Origin: Rhizobium sp. FKL33 | GTDB lineage: Bacteria > Pseudomonadota > Alphaproteobacteria > Rhizobiales > Rhizobiaceae | DNA: 64,000 bases | Assembly: GCF_005222915.1 (NCBI RefSeq) | Contig: NZ_STFX01000028.1 | Span: 62,001 to 126,000, forward strand | Direction: 5' to 3' | Made by a program: the position numbers and the translations under genes | Notes under the pieces: model-generated | What the model was told of the DNA's origin: nothing | Seen by the model: only the letters and a program-made list of their open reading frames with translations | The model's database searches: none | Shown: in pieces, positions 27,794 through 35,936 of the stretch | Layout: every line of letters begins with the position of its first letter | Position numbering within the stretch: position 1 is the first letter of the stretch

Positions 27794-28996
27794 TCAGCCG
27801 TCCAGCTCTGTCCAGCAGGAATGATCGGGGAAAGCAGCACGAAAATGGGCGAGCGTGCCCTTGGCGGCGCGTTCGGCCGTCGGCTTGCCCGACGTCTCCG
27901 CGCGACCTTGCGTGCTGCGCAGCCAATCCAACGGCGTCGCGCCGATGATGGCGGCAAAATCCGGTTTCCGCTTGTCCTCTCGCAGCACCTCGGACCAGAG
28001 ACGGAGGAAGGCGTCCGCCGATCTTTCCGCCGAAAAGCTCTTTGCCCGCTCGGCCGCCACGCGACCGAGAGCCGCGCATCGGGCGGGATCGTCCAGCAAG
28101 CCATCCAACAAGGCCGCGCAATCCGCAACAGAGCCCGCGACGAGGCCGTCACCGCCATGGGTGACGATCGCCTGCTCCGCAGGATTGGCGAGCACCACAG
28201 GAACGAGGCCCAACGACATCGCCTCGATCAGCGCATTCTCCGCCGTGCCATAGTGATCGGGCTGCAGTAGATAGAAAAAGATGCGGGAGGCCGAAAGAGC
28301 CGCTCTGGGATCGTCTGTCTGACCCATGAACATCACCCGCTCCGGGCGGCGCATGGCGCGGGCGCGGGCCGCCACGTCGCCTTCGGGATCAACCGCGCCC
28401 CAGATGGCGACGATGGCGTCATACCGCATACCGTCGATCGCGTCGAACAAACCGGGATGCATCTTCACGAAGTCCACGGTGCCGAGATAGCAGATGGGAG
28501 CGCCGTCAGGCGGCGCTGTTTCACCCCTGTTTTCGAAACCGAAGCCGCTGCCGATACTGGACAGGCGCGCCTTCACGCTTTCTGGCAGTGCACGACCAAG
28601 GGCAAGAGACGCCGGCGTCGTGAAGACGAAGCGATGAACAGTCTCAAAAAGACGTGAATCGATCACCGGCCGGAACAGACCGGAGACATGCGACCAGAAA
28701 ACCGATCGCATCGGCGGCAGGAGATCGGACGCCAGGCATTCGTAGAGACGCGGATGGTTCCAGAATTCGACCTGGACGATGTCGGCTTGGGCGGCCTGCG
28801 CCGCGATATCGTTCAAGCCGCGGGCCATGCGCACTTCCACGCCGTGATCGGCGATTTCATCCGCATAGCGGCGATCGCGCGCCTCTTCGAGCAGGAGATA
28901 GGTGCGTCGGATCGAAGGCGGCATGGCGGCGCTCAAGGCGGCATGCGCCTTGCCGACGCCGCCGCCCAGATGGGCCGTCACATGCAGGATGTTCAT
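27794..28996 (-). CDS. Glycosyltransferase family 4 (GT-B) protein
   Basis: This 400-residue GT-B protein begins with the Rossmann strand MNILHVTAHLGGGVGKA. In its C-terminal domain it has the donor-binding region YGTAENALIEAMSLGLVPVV with the EX7E-like spacing of GT4 enzymes. The last 60 residues are a polar extension (DDPARC onward to PDHSCWTELDG). Its ATG overlaps the stop of the radical SAM gene as ATGA, so the two are translationally coupled and probably act in one pathway, perhaps making or decorating a surface polysaccharide or glycosylated small molecule. The acceptor cannot be inferred. Confidence 0.85.
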   Translation of the reverse strand: MNILHVTAHLGGGVGKAHAALSAAMPPSIRRTYLLLEEARDRRYADEIADHGVEVRMARGLNDIAAQAAQADIVQVEFWNHPRLYECLASDLLPPMRSVFWSHVSGLFRPVIDSRLFETVHRFVFTTPASLALGRALPESVKARLSSIGSGFGFENRGETAPPDGAPICYLGTVDFVKMHPGLFDAIDGMRYDAIVAIWGAVDPEGDVAARARAMRRPERVMFMGQTDDPRAALSASRIFFYLLQPDHYGTAENALIEAMSLGLVPVVLANPAEQAIVTHGGDGLVAGSVADCAALLDGLLDDPARCAALGRVAAERAKSFSAERSADAFLRLWSEVLREDKRKPDFAAIIGATPLDWLRSTQGRAETSGKPTAERAAKGTLAHFRAAFPDHSCWTELDG

Positions 28997-30072
28997 TCAG
29001 CGGCGACGGGCGTCGGCATTTTAAGGCCGCCCGGAGCGGGTACCGCCGGATTGATCTTGACCTTGGCGCGGAAGCGTTCGAGCAGCATTTCGCGATGATC
29101 ATCGATATTATCGGGCAGGCAGTGGGTGAGCTGGCCGCAAGAGCCGCAGACCTTGTTCTCGCAGCGGCGGCCTTCGAGATGCTGAAGGCGGAGCGCGTTC
29201 ATCTTGTCCGACATCCAGATCTTCGACAACGGCTCGGTGCGGACATCGCCGATCACCAGCTTTCGGCCCCAATCGAGGAAGCAGGACGATACGAGGCCAT
29301 CGGCGTTCACGCTCATGGCGTAGAAGATATAGGGGCAGGTGTCGGTAGGACGCAGTTCCTGCTGGTAGATGCCGACATCGCCGATCTTGATGCCGGAGCG
29401 CTCTTCGACATTGAACTCGGGCCAACAGGGCGCGAAATTCTCGATGAAGATACGGTCGCAATAATCGCCGAAGGTGTCGAAGAATTCCTGGCGCTGCGCC
29501 TCGGTGATGAGCTCGCCGGGGATCTTGATCGACACTTCCATGTCGCCCTTGTTGTCATAGAGCCATTTCACGCCCTCGACGAATTTCGGGAAATCGAAAT
29601 TGAAGCCGGTGAACTTCTGATAGGTCTCATTGGTCATGCCGTCGACGGAGATGTTGATCTTGTCGAGGCCGGCCTCGATGACGGGCGCGAGCCGTTCGGG
29701 CGTCAAGAAAGTGCCGTTGGTGGTGGTGTCGATGTAGTCAACATAGGCCGACTGCTTGGCGTAGCGGATCATGTCCGCGAGGCGCTTGTTCAGGAAGGGC
29801 TCGCCATCCTTGTACATGCGCAGCACCTTGATCGGTTTGCCGAAAGCGGCGAGGTCGTCGATCACCTTGGTGAAGACCTCATATTTCATCGCGCCTTGAT
29901 ATCGTCCGGTCTCGGCGATCAGTTCGCGATGGCCGGTGGGGCAGAAGGTGCATTTGAAATTGCAGGAACTCGCGGGATCGACGAATACAATGAAGGGCGT
30001 CTCGAGCGGGATCACCGTTTCGAGGGGCGTGCGCCCTTCCAGATTAATTCTCGGCTTCAACTGCGCTTTCAT
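28993..30072 (-). CDS. Radical SAM / SPASM domain protein
   Basis: This 359-residue protein has the radical SAM cluster motif CNFKCTFCP (CX3CX2C) at about residues 37-44. The C-terminal cysteine group CENKVCGSCGQLTHC, plus an earlier Cys pair (TCPYIF, SSCFLDWG), is typical of SPASM auxiliary iron-sulfur sites. Radical SAM enzymes of this kind modify peptides, sugars or cofactors. ATG at 30072 is taken because GGAG lies 10 nt upstream and the conserved region LKPRINLEGRTPLETVIPL follows; a GTG at 30126 would add 18 residues. It is coupled to the GT4 gene by a 4-bp overlap. Confidence 0.88.
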   Translation of the reverse strand: MKAQLKPRINLEGRTPLETVIPLETPFIVFVDPASSCNFKCTFCPTGHRELIAETGRYQGAMKYEVFTKVIDDLAAFGKPIKVLRMYKDGEPFLNKRLADMIRYAKQSAYVDYIDTTTNGTFLTPERLAPVIEAGLDKINISVDGMTNETYQKFTGFNFDFPKFVEGVKWLYDNKGDMEVSIKIPGELITEAQRQEFFDTFGDYCDRIFIENFAPCWPEFNVEERSGIKIGDVGIYQQELRPTDTCPYIFYAMSVNADGLVSSCFLDWGRKLVIGDVRTEPLSKIWMSDKMNALRLQHLEGRRCENKVCGSCGQLTHCLPDNIDDHREMLLERFRAKVKINPAVPAPGGLKMPTPVAAE

Positions 30073-30194
30073 CAGGCCATCACTCCGGTGAGCGATCCGG
30101 TTCAAGGCCGAATCGACCAAATGCACTGTAATCGTGCCCCATAATGGTTAACCTATCTCACAACAGGGTGGCGCGAGGCTGACCGAGAATTATC

Positions 30195-30887
30195 CTAAAG
30201 CGCCGCCCTGACGGCAGCCACGATCTCGCCGATCCGCCTGTCGCCCTCATGCTCCGGCTTGCGCGCCCGCACAAGGCAGGCTTGGGAGCGGAGGATGACG
30301 CCGTCCGAGAGGATCTTGAGGTGATTGGCTTTGAGGGTCGACCCGGTCGAGGTGATGTCGACGATGATATCCGCCTGGCCGACCGCCGGCGCGCCTTCGG
30401 TGGCGCCGAGGCTTTCCACGATCCGGTAGAGCTGGATGCCATGGGTGCGCGAGAAGAACTGCTGCGTCAGTCGCCAATATTTGGTGGCGATGGCAAGGCG
30501 GCGGCCATGGCGGGCGCGGAAATCGGCGGCGACATCGGCCAGATCGGCCATGGAATCGACATCCAGCCAGATCTCAGGCGCGGCGACGACGACATCGGCA
30601 TGGCCGAAGCCGAGCCGAACGCAGAATTCGGCGCGCCTGTCGACATCGGCGACGTCTTCGCGCATCAGGTCTTCGCCGGTGACGCCGAAATCGACGGTTC
30701 CGGCGCCGACTTCGCGGGCGATTTCAGACGCCGAGAGGAAGGCGATCTCGACATCGTCGACGCCTTCGACGCGGCCGCGATAGGAGCGGTCATTGCCGAC
30801 CTGCACGATCTTCATGCCGGCGCGCTCAAAGATCGCCAACGCGTCGTCCTTCATCCGGCCCTTGGAGGGCAGCGCGATGGTGATCAT
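30195..30887 (-). CDS. hisG: ATP phosphoribosyltransferase catalytic subunit HisG (short form)
   Basis: This 230-residue enzyme catalyses the first step of histidine synthesis, joining ATP and PRPP. It is the short form (HisGS), lacking the C-terminal regulatory ACT-like domain, and so needs HisZ. Family segments are [11 protein letters not shown] at the start, DFGVTGEDL, and the PRPP loop region [17 protein letters not shown]. Its ATG overlaps the hisZ stop as ATGA, consistent with equal expression of the two subunits. Confidence 0.96.
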   Translation of the reverse strand: MITIALPSKGRMKDDALAIFERAGMKIVQVGNDRSYRGRVEGVDDVEIAFLSASEIAREVGAGTVDFGVTGEDLMREDVADVDRRAEFCVRLGFGHADVVVAAPEIWLDVDSMADLADVAADFRARHGRRLAIATKYWRLTQQFFSRTHGIQLYRIVESLGATEGAPAVGQADIIVDITSTGSTLKANHLKILSDGVILRSQACLVRARKPEHEGDRRIGEIVAAVRAAL

Positions 30888-32008
30888 CTCGTCTCTCCCT
30901 TCACCGCCTCGATGCGGTCGAGCCAGAGGGCGAAGCCCACAGCGGGAATGTGATCGGCGGCGCCGAGCAGCGTCAACATGCGATCATAGCGACCGCCGCC
31001 GGCCAATACCCGGTGGTCGCCGCGCTCGGTGATCTCAAAGACGAGCCCGGTGTAATAATCGAGCGGACGGCCGAAGGCGGCGCGCCAGGTGATGTCGGCC
31101 AAGGACACGCCGGCTTGGGCGAAAGCCGCCACGCGCGCGTCGAAACCTGAGATCGCCTTTTCCAGCGGCAAACCGGCAGCGCGGGCGAAATCGGCCAACA
31201 CGCCCGGCGCATAGCGCAGGCTGACATTCAACGACAGAAATTCCTTGAGCGCGTCGAGCTTGGCGGTGTCCAGCGAGGCGCCGGCCAGCGTCCGCTTTTC
31301 CTTAAGGCGGCGGAGGATATCTGCAGGCGAGCGGCTGGCGTTGGTGAGATAGCCGGTGCGCTCCATCTCCGCTTCGATATGGGCGGCGAGCCCTTCATCG
31401 TCGCCAGCCTCCAGCATCGCCTCGACCTTGGGGTCGAGCCCGGCGATCGGCTCGGGCCGCGCGAGACGCGCAATCATGGCTTCGAGCAGATCGGTCTGGC
31501 CAAAGGCGCGCACGAGCCGCTTCTGCCAGCCCGTTGGCAGGCCGAGCGCTGCGACGACGGCTTCGAACACCGCTTGATCGCCGATGGTGACGGCGAAGAC
31601 CTTGCCCTTGAGGGTGCGCGTCAGGCAGGCGATCGCGTCGGCCACGGTGCGAGCGTCGGCGCGGGCGAAATCCTGATCGCCGAGATCCTCGATGCCCGCC
31701 TGATAGAATTCACTGCCGCCTTCGCGACGCTGGCGGAAGACTTCGCCGAGATAGGCGTAACGCTTGGGCGTGCCGGTGGCAGTCTCGATATGGCGAAGAC
31801 AGACAGGAATGGTGAATTCCGGCCGGAGGCACAGGCTTTCGCCGGTTTCGCTTTCGGTGAGAAAAATGCGCCGACGCAGATCCTCGCCGGCCATGTCCAG
31901 AAAGGGCGCGGCGGGCTGGATGATCGGCGTGTCGACGCGCTCCGTACCAAGTTCGGTGAAGAGCGCGAAGAGATCGGCGGCGAAAGCGGGGCTGTTGATC
32001 AGGGGCAT
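30884..32008 (-). CDS. hisZ: ATP phosphoribosyltransferase regulatory subunit HisZ
   Basis: This 374-residue HisS-like paralogue has class II synthetase fold segments ([60 protein letters not shown]). It lacks the anticodon-binding domain and serves as the regulatory partner of short HisG. ATG at 32008 follows GAGGGAAC; a longer frame to 32104 is not supported. It is coupled to hisG and lies 10 bp after the VOC gene. Confidence 0.95.
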   Translation of the reverse strand: MPLINSPAFAADLFALFTELGTERVDTPIIQPAAPFLDMAGEDLRRRIFLTESETGESLCLRPEFTIPVCLRHIETATGTPKRYAYLGEVFRQRREGGSEFYQAGIEDLGDQDFARADARTVADAIACLTRTLKGKVFAVTIGDQAVFEAVVAALGLPTGWQKRLVRAFGQTDLLEAMIARLARPEPIAGLDPKVEAMLEAGDDEGLAAHIEAEMERTGYLTNASRSPADILRRLKEKRTLAGASLDTAKLDALKEFLSLNVSLRYAPGVLADFARAAGLPLEKAISGFDARVAAFAQAGVSLADITWRAAFGRPLDYYTGLVFEITERGDHRVLAGGGRYDRMLTLLGAADHIPAVGFALWLDRIEAVKGETR

Positions 32009-32018
32009 CTCAGTTCCC

Positions 32019-32387
32019 TCAATCTTTCGTTCGTTGCATAATCTCGATCCGGTTTCCAAATGGATCCGACACGAAGAATCTCTGATAGCCCTGCAAGGGG
32101 GCATCGCGGCTGATCAAATAGCCGGAGGCGGTCAGGCGCGTTTCCATCATCGCGGCGCTCTCCACCAGAAATGCCGGATGCGCCTTTAGAGCGGGCTTAA
32201 AACTCTCCTCAACGCCCAGATGTAGCTTCACATCGCCTGCAACGAACCAGCAACCGCCGCGGTCAAACAGTGCATCCGGTTTCTTGATCTCAGAAAATCC
32301 GAGGATCGCACTATAAAAAGCGCGCGCATCATCTTCCCGCCCCCTTGGCATCGCGATTTGAATGTGATCCAGGCCAATAACGGTCAT
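32019..32387 (-). CDS. VOC (glyoxalase/bleomycin-resistance-like) family protein
   Basis: This 122-residue single-module vicinal-oxygen-chelate protein starts IGLDHIQIAMPRGREDDARAFYSAILGF and ends FFVSDPFGNRIEIMQR. Metal ligands are probably the His in LDHIQI and the Glu in IEIMQ, with LHLGVE possible as another. The reaction is unknown. It sits between hisS and hisZ, which are usually adjacent, and hand counts give about 50-57% GC over most of it, lower than its neighbours, so it may be a later insertion. Only 5 and 10 bp separate it from its neighbours. Confidence 0.85.
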   Translation of the reverse strand: MTVIGLDHIQIAMPRGREDDARAFYSAILGFSEIKKPDALFDRGGCWFVAGDVKLHLGVEESFKPALKAHPAFLVESAAMMETRLTASGYLISRDAPLQGYQRFFVSDPFGNRIEIMQRTKD

Positions 32388-32392
32388 GTCGA

Positions 32393-33979
32393 CTATTCGC
32401 CCGAACGCCGACGATCTTCAGCCTGAGCGGCCAGCATCTCGCGAACCTTCTCAACCAGTTCACTCTCGGGCACGGCGACCTGCGCCACGCGGGCTTCGCG
32501 CCAGGCGACATTGTCGGTGATCTCGCCCGACAGACGCTTGCCCTCGATCAGATCCTTGATCTGCACCTCGCCAGCCTCGCGTTCGCTCGAGCCCTGGATG
32601 ATGGCGAGCGGGGCTGAGCGGCGGTCGGCATATTTCAGCTGATCGCCGAAATTCTTCTTGTTGCCCTGATACATTTCGGCGCGGATGCCGGCATGGCGCA
32701 GATCCTGGACGAATTTCTGGTAGCGGCCGAGGCTTTCGACGTCGCGATCCATGACGCAAACGACCACGGGGGCGACCACCTCATCGGCCCCGAGCTTGCC
32801 GAGATTCTTGAGCGCCGTCATCAGGCGGGAGACGCCAATGGAAAAGCCTGTCGCCGGCACGGGCTGGCCCATGAAGCGGGACACAAGACCATCATAGCGC
32901 CCGCCGCCGCCGACCGAGCCGAAGACCACCTTTTCGCCTTTTTCATTGGTGACGTCGAAGGTGAGTTCGGCCTCATAGACGGGGCCGGTGTAATATTCGA
33001 GGCCGCGGACGACGGAAGGGTCAATCTTGATGCGGTCACGTCCATATCCGCAAGCTTCGACGACTTCAGCTATTGCCCGCAGCTCGTTCAGTCCGTCGAC
33101 TCCAATTGAGCTTCCAATCACGGCCACATTAGCGGCGGTTACTACCCGCTCGTTCGTGACTGTGCGCTCCGATGCGAAGTTGGAAGGATCCCCAGCAAAG
33201 GCCGTGATACTCATTCCTGCAAATCGCTCTACCTGCAAGAGAGTTTCGACCCTACCGATTTGATCTTCATCCAGACCAGCGCCCTTGGTAAAGTCTCCAC
33301 TTTCATCCTTCCGACCCGCCCCGAGCAATAACTTTACGCCTTCCGGCCCAAACTTATCGAGCTTGTCGATCGCGCGCAGCACGGTCAGCCTACGTCCAGC
33401 ATTCTCCTCACCGCCAAGACCGATGGCTTCCATCACGCCATCCAGCACCTTGCGATTGTTCACGCGGATCACATAGTCGCCGCGCTTGATGCCCAGCGCT
33501 TCCAGCGTATCGGCCATCATCATGCACATTTCGGCGTCGGCCTGCACGCCGGCCGCGCCCACCGTGTCGGCGTCGAACTGCATGAACTGGCGGAAGCGGC
33601 CGGGGCCGGGCTTTTCGTTGCGGAACACATAGCCGGCGCGATAGGTGCGATAAGGCAGCTGAATTTCCTGGAAATTCTCCGCGACATGCCGGGCGAGCGG
33701 CGCGGTCAGGTCATAGCGCAGGCTCATCCACTGTTCGTCGTCGTCCTGCAGCGAGAACACCCCTTCATTGGGACGGTCGCTGTCCGGCAGGAACTTGCCC
33801 AGCGCATCGGTATATTCGAACAGCGGCGTCTCGATGGGATCGAAACCATAGCGCTCATAGACCTCGCGGATCTTCGCCGTCATCTCGTTGACGGCCCTGA
33901 TATCGGCCGCCTCGCGATCGACGAAGCCGCGCGGCAGGCGGGCCTTGAGCTTCTGCGGTTTCTTGGGCTTGTCATTCAT
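32393..33979 (-). CDS. hisS: Histidyl-tRNA synthetase
   Basis: This 528-residue class II synthetase charges tRNA-His. Motif 2 region is [29 protein letters not shown]. The histidine loops are [16 protein letters not shown] and [16 protein letters not shown], with the anticodon-binding domain after about 420. It is longer than E. coli HisS (424) through internal inserts, as is common in Alphaproteobacteria. The central part (about 33061-33360) has visibly lower GC and different codon choice from both flanks, suggesting a recombined segment, but the frame and motifs are intact. The stop is 5 bp before the VOC gene start. Confidence 0.96.
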   Translation of the reverse strand: MNDKPKKPQKLKARLPRGFVDREAADIRAVNEMTAKIREVYERYGFDPIETPLFEYTDALGKFLPDSDRPNEGVFSLQDDDEQWMSLRYDLTAPLARHVAENFQEIQLPYRTYRAGYVFRNEKPGPGRFRQFMQFDADTVGAAGVQADAEMCMMMADTLEALGIKRGDYVIRVNNRKVLDGVMEAIGLGGEENAGRRLTVLRAIDKLDKFGPEGVKLLLGAGRKDESGDFTKGAGLDEDQIGRVETLLQVERFAGMSITAFAGDPSNFASERTVTNERVVTAANVAVIGSSIGVDGLNELRAIAEVVEACGYGRDRIKIDPSVVRGLEYYTGPVYEAELTFDVTNEKGEKVVFGSVGGGGRYDGLVSRFMGQPVPATGFSIGVSRLMTALKNLGKLGADEVVAPVVVCVMDRDVESLGRYQKFVQDLRHAGIRAEMYQGNKKNFGDQLKYADRRSAPLAIIQGSSEREAGEVQIKDLIEGKRLSGEITDNVAWREARVAQVAVPESELVEKVREMLAAQAEDRRRSGE

Positions 33980-34107
33980 GGCGGGCTGATCCGGACGTCG
34001 GTTTTCTCAAGGCCCTCGCTCTAACGGATCATCCGGGGAGCGGCAAGGGGCAGATGCGCCGCACTGAGCGGCCATCGTTGCGGAATGGCGGGAATTCGAC
34101 TATATCT

Positions 34108-34330
34108 GGAGTGGAAGGCGAGCTTTCGCCCGCCTTCCGTTTCGTTATCTATAAAGTTGGACGCGGATCACGAGGGACCAGCTCGTCCGCGTCCTCTTTA
34201 TTTCGAACGTTATGCGCACTGGCAGATGCCACATGACACATATCTCCTGTTCGCAGGCGAGGCTCTCGCCACAGCCGGGGAGCCCATCTCCCACGGTCGC
34301 GTCGGCTGACTCGGCGCTGCTGCTTCCGCT
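34108..34330 (-). repeat. Structured repeat module, copy 1 of 3
   Basis: First of three ~223-bp modules sharing one layout on the minus strand: a GC-rich leader (about 34249-34330) with small stems such as GGGAG/CUCCC and GGCGAG/CUCGCC, a Shine-Dalgarno AGGAGA (34243-34248), a 29-codon ORF (34145-34234), and a terminal hairpin (34113-34138). The last hairpin has two 11-nt arms and a GAAA loop on the minus strand, followed by a conserved ACTCC. A second hairpin lies inside the ORF (34159-34167 with 34186-34194). Separation from copy 2 is 345 bp. Confidence 0.85.
34145..34234 (-). CDS. Small basic 29-residue peptide, copy 1 (hypothetical)
   Basis: ATG at 34234 is preceded by AGGAGA with exactly 8 nt between, and the frame runs 29 codons to TAA. 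The peptide (MWHLPVRITFEIKR..., ending VIRVQLYR) is rich in Arg and Lys. It differs from copies 2 and 3 mainly by conservative changes (I/V, L/F, T/M), as expected of a translated gene. In copies 1 and 2 the frame is open further upstream, to 34351 and 34699, but copy 3 has a stop there, so the short form is the common one. No known family recognised. It could be a leader peptide or a small effector. Confidence 0.5.
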   Translation of the reverse strand: MWHLPVRITFEIKRTRTSWSLVIRVQLYR

Positions 34331-34452
34331 GCGGACCCGGGATGTTCTCATTTTACTTTGATCGCATCAACGACATTCGCGCCATGAGTGCAACGCATCC
34401 ATGCAAGCGATCCACAATAGTTGCCGTTTCGGTGGGACGGTGATAATCTGAC

Positions 34453-34676
34453 GGAGTGGAAGGCGAGCTCTCGCCCGCCTTCCTTTTGCTCAAAATATGA
34501 ATTGGACGCGGACAATGAGCTGCCAACTCGTCCGCGTCCTTTTCACTTCAAGCGTGATGCGCACTGGCAATTGCCACATGGCATGCACCTCCTGTTCACA
34601 GGCGAGGCTCTCGCCACAGCCGGGGAGCCCATCCCCCACGGTCGCGCCGGCTGGCTCGGCGCTGCTGCTTTCGCTG
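34453..34676 (-). repeat. Structured repeat module, copy 2 of 3
   Basis: Same layout as copy 1. Terminal hairpin at 34458-34483 with a GAGA loop on the minus strand; internal hairpin 34504-34513 with 34530-34539 (10 bp, perfect); Shine-Dalgarno AGGAGG (complement of 34588-34593); ORF 34490-34579. The leader (about 34594-34676) is almost identical to copies 1 and 3. The 122-bp spacers on both sides are equal in length but different in sequence. Confidence 0.85.
34490..34579 (-). CDS. Small basic 29-residue peptide, copy 2 (hypothetical)
   Basis: ATG at 34579 follows AGGAGG with 8 nt between. The 29-residue product reads MWQLPVRITLEVKR then RTSWQLIVRVQFIF in its second half, ending at TGA. It keeps the Trp2, LPVRIT and RTSW segments of the other copies and has a net positive charge. 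The coding region overlaps a stable hairpin, so both peptide and RNA structure may be under selection. Function unknown. Confidence 0.5.
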   Translation of the reverse strand: MWQLPVRITLEVKRTRTSWQLIVRVQFIF

Positions 34677-34798
34677 AGAACGATGAAGCTTCTCATCAAG
34701 GCTCGGACTCATCAATCCCATTCTCGCAATGCGTGTATTTTTTCACACTAAGACGGGATGCGTTGGTTGCTGATGGATGTCGGATGATGATAATCTCG

Positions 34799-35020
34799 GG
34801 AGTGGAAGGCGAGCTTACGCCCGCCTTCCTGGATCAGTAGTCGAATTGGATGCGGACAATGAGCTGCCAACTCGTCCGCATCCTCTTCACTTCCAACGTG
34901 ATGCGCACTGGCAAACGCCACATGGCAACACCCTCCGTTCATGAAGCGAGGCTCTCGCCACAGCCGGGGAGCCCATCTCCCACGGTTGCGCCGGCTGGCT
35001 CGGCGCTGCTGCTTCCGCCA
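34799..35020 (-). repeat. Structured repeat module, copy 3 of 3
   Basis: Same layout as copies 1 and 2. Terminal hairpin at 34804-34829 with a GTAA loop on the minus strand. The internal hairpin 34848-34857 with 34874-34883 has a C-G pair replaced by T-A on both arms compared with copy 2 (34851 with 34880), a compensatory change. Shine-Dalgarno CGGAGGG is at 34931-34937, ORF 34834-34923. An inverted repeat CATGAA/TTCATG (35019-35024, 35036-35041) borders the upstream end. Confidence 0.85.
34834..34923 (-). CDS. Small basic 29-residue peptide, copy 3 (hypothetical)
   Basis: ATG at 34923 follows GGAGG with 8 nt between. The 29-codon product starts MWRLPVRITLEVKR, contains RTSWQLIVRI and ends QFDY before TGA. 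A TGA in the leader of this copy closes the longer frame seen in copies 1 and 2, while the 29-codon frame is kept, which supports the short ORF as the real unit. Unrecognised. Confidence 0.5.
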   Translation of the reverse strand: MWRLPVRITLEVKRMRTSWQLIVRIQFDY

Positions 35021-35162
35021 TGAACGAGACATCATTTCATGTCTATAGGCGAGCCTCAATATATTTCCCGTTATAAGGGAGTGATTGTCCCGGATTGCGT
35101 CGGCGGCAAAATTGCGGCTATCAACGGCCAGCCCGTGTCGGGGCAAGGGGTGACCGTGGACC

Positions 35163-35936
35163 ATGATTCTGGAAGCGCTGAATTTTGCTGCGACCTATCC
35201 GCTGACGCCGAGGCGGCGGAGACACGAAATATCCTCCTCCGTCAGCCTCTGGGCACGGTCGCGACGGGCGGCGCGGCATTGGCGGACGCATGAGGAGGCC
35301 TGCCACCAGGAGGTCTCAGCAATCGTTGCGACGCTGCCCAATACCCGCCGCGCGGTCGCGGTGCTTGGCTCTGGGCTTTTGCGCGATGTGCCGATCCAGC
35401 TTTTGTCGGAACAGTTCGACCGGGTCTATCTCTACGATCTGCAGCATCTGGCGAGCGTGCGGATCTGGGCGCGGCTGTCAGGTCTCGCCAATCTCGAATT
35501 CCAAACCCGAGATCTTTCGGGCATGGAACAACTGGCAGAGAAGCCGGGGGCTCAGCCTCGCCCCCTCGCCTTTCTCAAAGAGATCCCCGATCTCGATCTG
35601 GCAGTCTCCGCAAATCTGCTGAGCCAGATAGGGGTTGGCATCGGCCGGATGGTCGCAGCGGATCCGACGCTTCCGCGCCAAGCAGCCGAGCGCCTGATCG
35701 CAGCGCATGTGGAGGGGCTGCAGAGCTTGAAAACGTCCAGCCTATTGCTCACCGACCGATCCTATGAGGTGATCGACAAGGCGGGGAATGTGCTCGAACG
35801 CGATGATCTCATGAAAGGCGTAGAGCTTCCGCCGGCGCGCGCTGAATGGTCCTGGACAGTTGCGCCCTATGGCGAATTGTCGCCGGATTACCAGGCAGTG
35901 CACCAGGTCGTCTCGATCCCGATCAACGCGTCCTGA
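35163..35936 (+). CDS. Hypothetical protein, possibly methyltransferase-like
   Basis: This 257-residue soluble protein has a Rossmann-like core: RRAVAVLGSGLLRDVPIQLLSEQFDRVYLYDLQHL resembles the SAM-binding glycine loop and acidic strand of class I methyltransferases, followed by DLDLAVSANLLSQIGVG where a catalytic strand would be. No catalytic motif is clear, so the function is not assigned. ATG at 35163 has GGTGA upstream. Its end overlaps the convergent MOSC gene by 14 bp. It begins about 140 bp from the upstream edge of repeat copy 3, on the opposite strand. Confidence 0.65.
   Translation: MILEALNFAATYPLTPRRRRHEISSSVSLWARSRRAARHWRTHEEACHQEVSAIVATLPNTRRAVAVLGSGLLRDVPIQLLSEQFDRVYLYDLQHLASVRIWARLSGLANLEFQTRDLSGMEQLAEKPGAQPRPLAFLKEIPDLDLAVSANLLSQIGVGIGRMVAADPTLPRQAAERLIAAHVEGLQSLKTSSLLLTDRSYEVIDKAGNVLERDDLMKGVELPPARAEWSWTVAPYGELSPDYQAVHQVVSIPINAS

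Noticed and set aside
34145-34351. 68-codon version of the repeat ORF
   Set aside because: Open in copies 1 and 2 only; copy 3 has a TGA in the same place. The 29-codon frame with constant ribosome-site spacing fits all three.
34108-35020. CRISPR array
   Set aside because: Only three repeats, far too long (about 223 bp), with 122-bp spacers and no cas genes.
34249-35020. Cobalamin or other known riboswitch in the repeat leaders
   Set aside because: Part of the leader (AGCCGGGGAGCCC on the plus strand) faintly recalls a B12 box, but the core does not match, and there is no related gene downstream.
35039-35293. 84-codon open frame between repeat copy 3 and the next gene
   Set aside because: It overlaps the better supported gene at 35163 in another frame and shows no family pattern.
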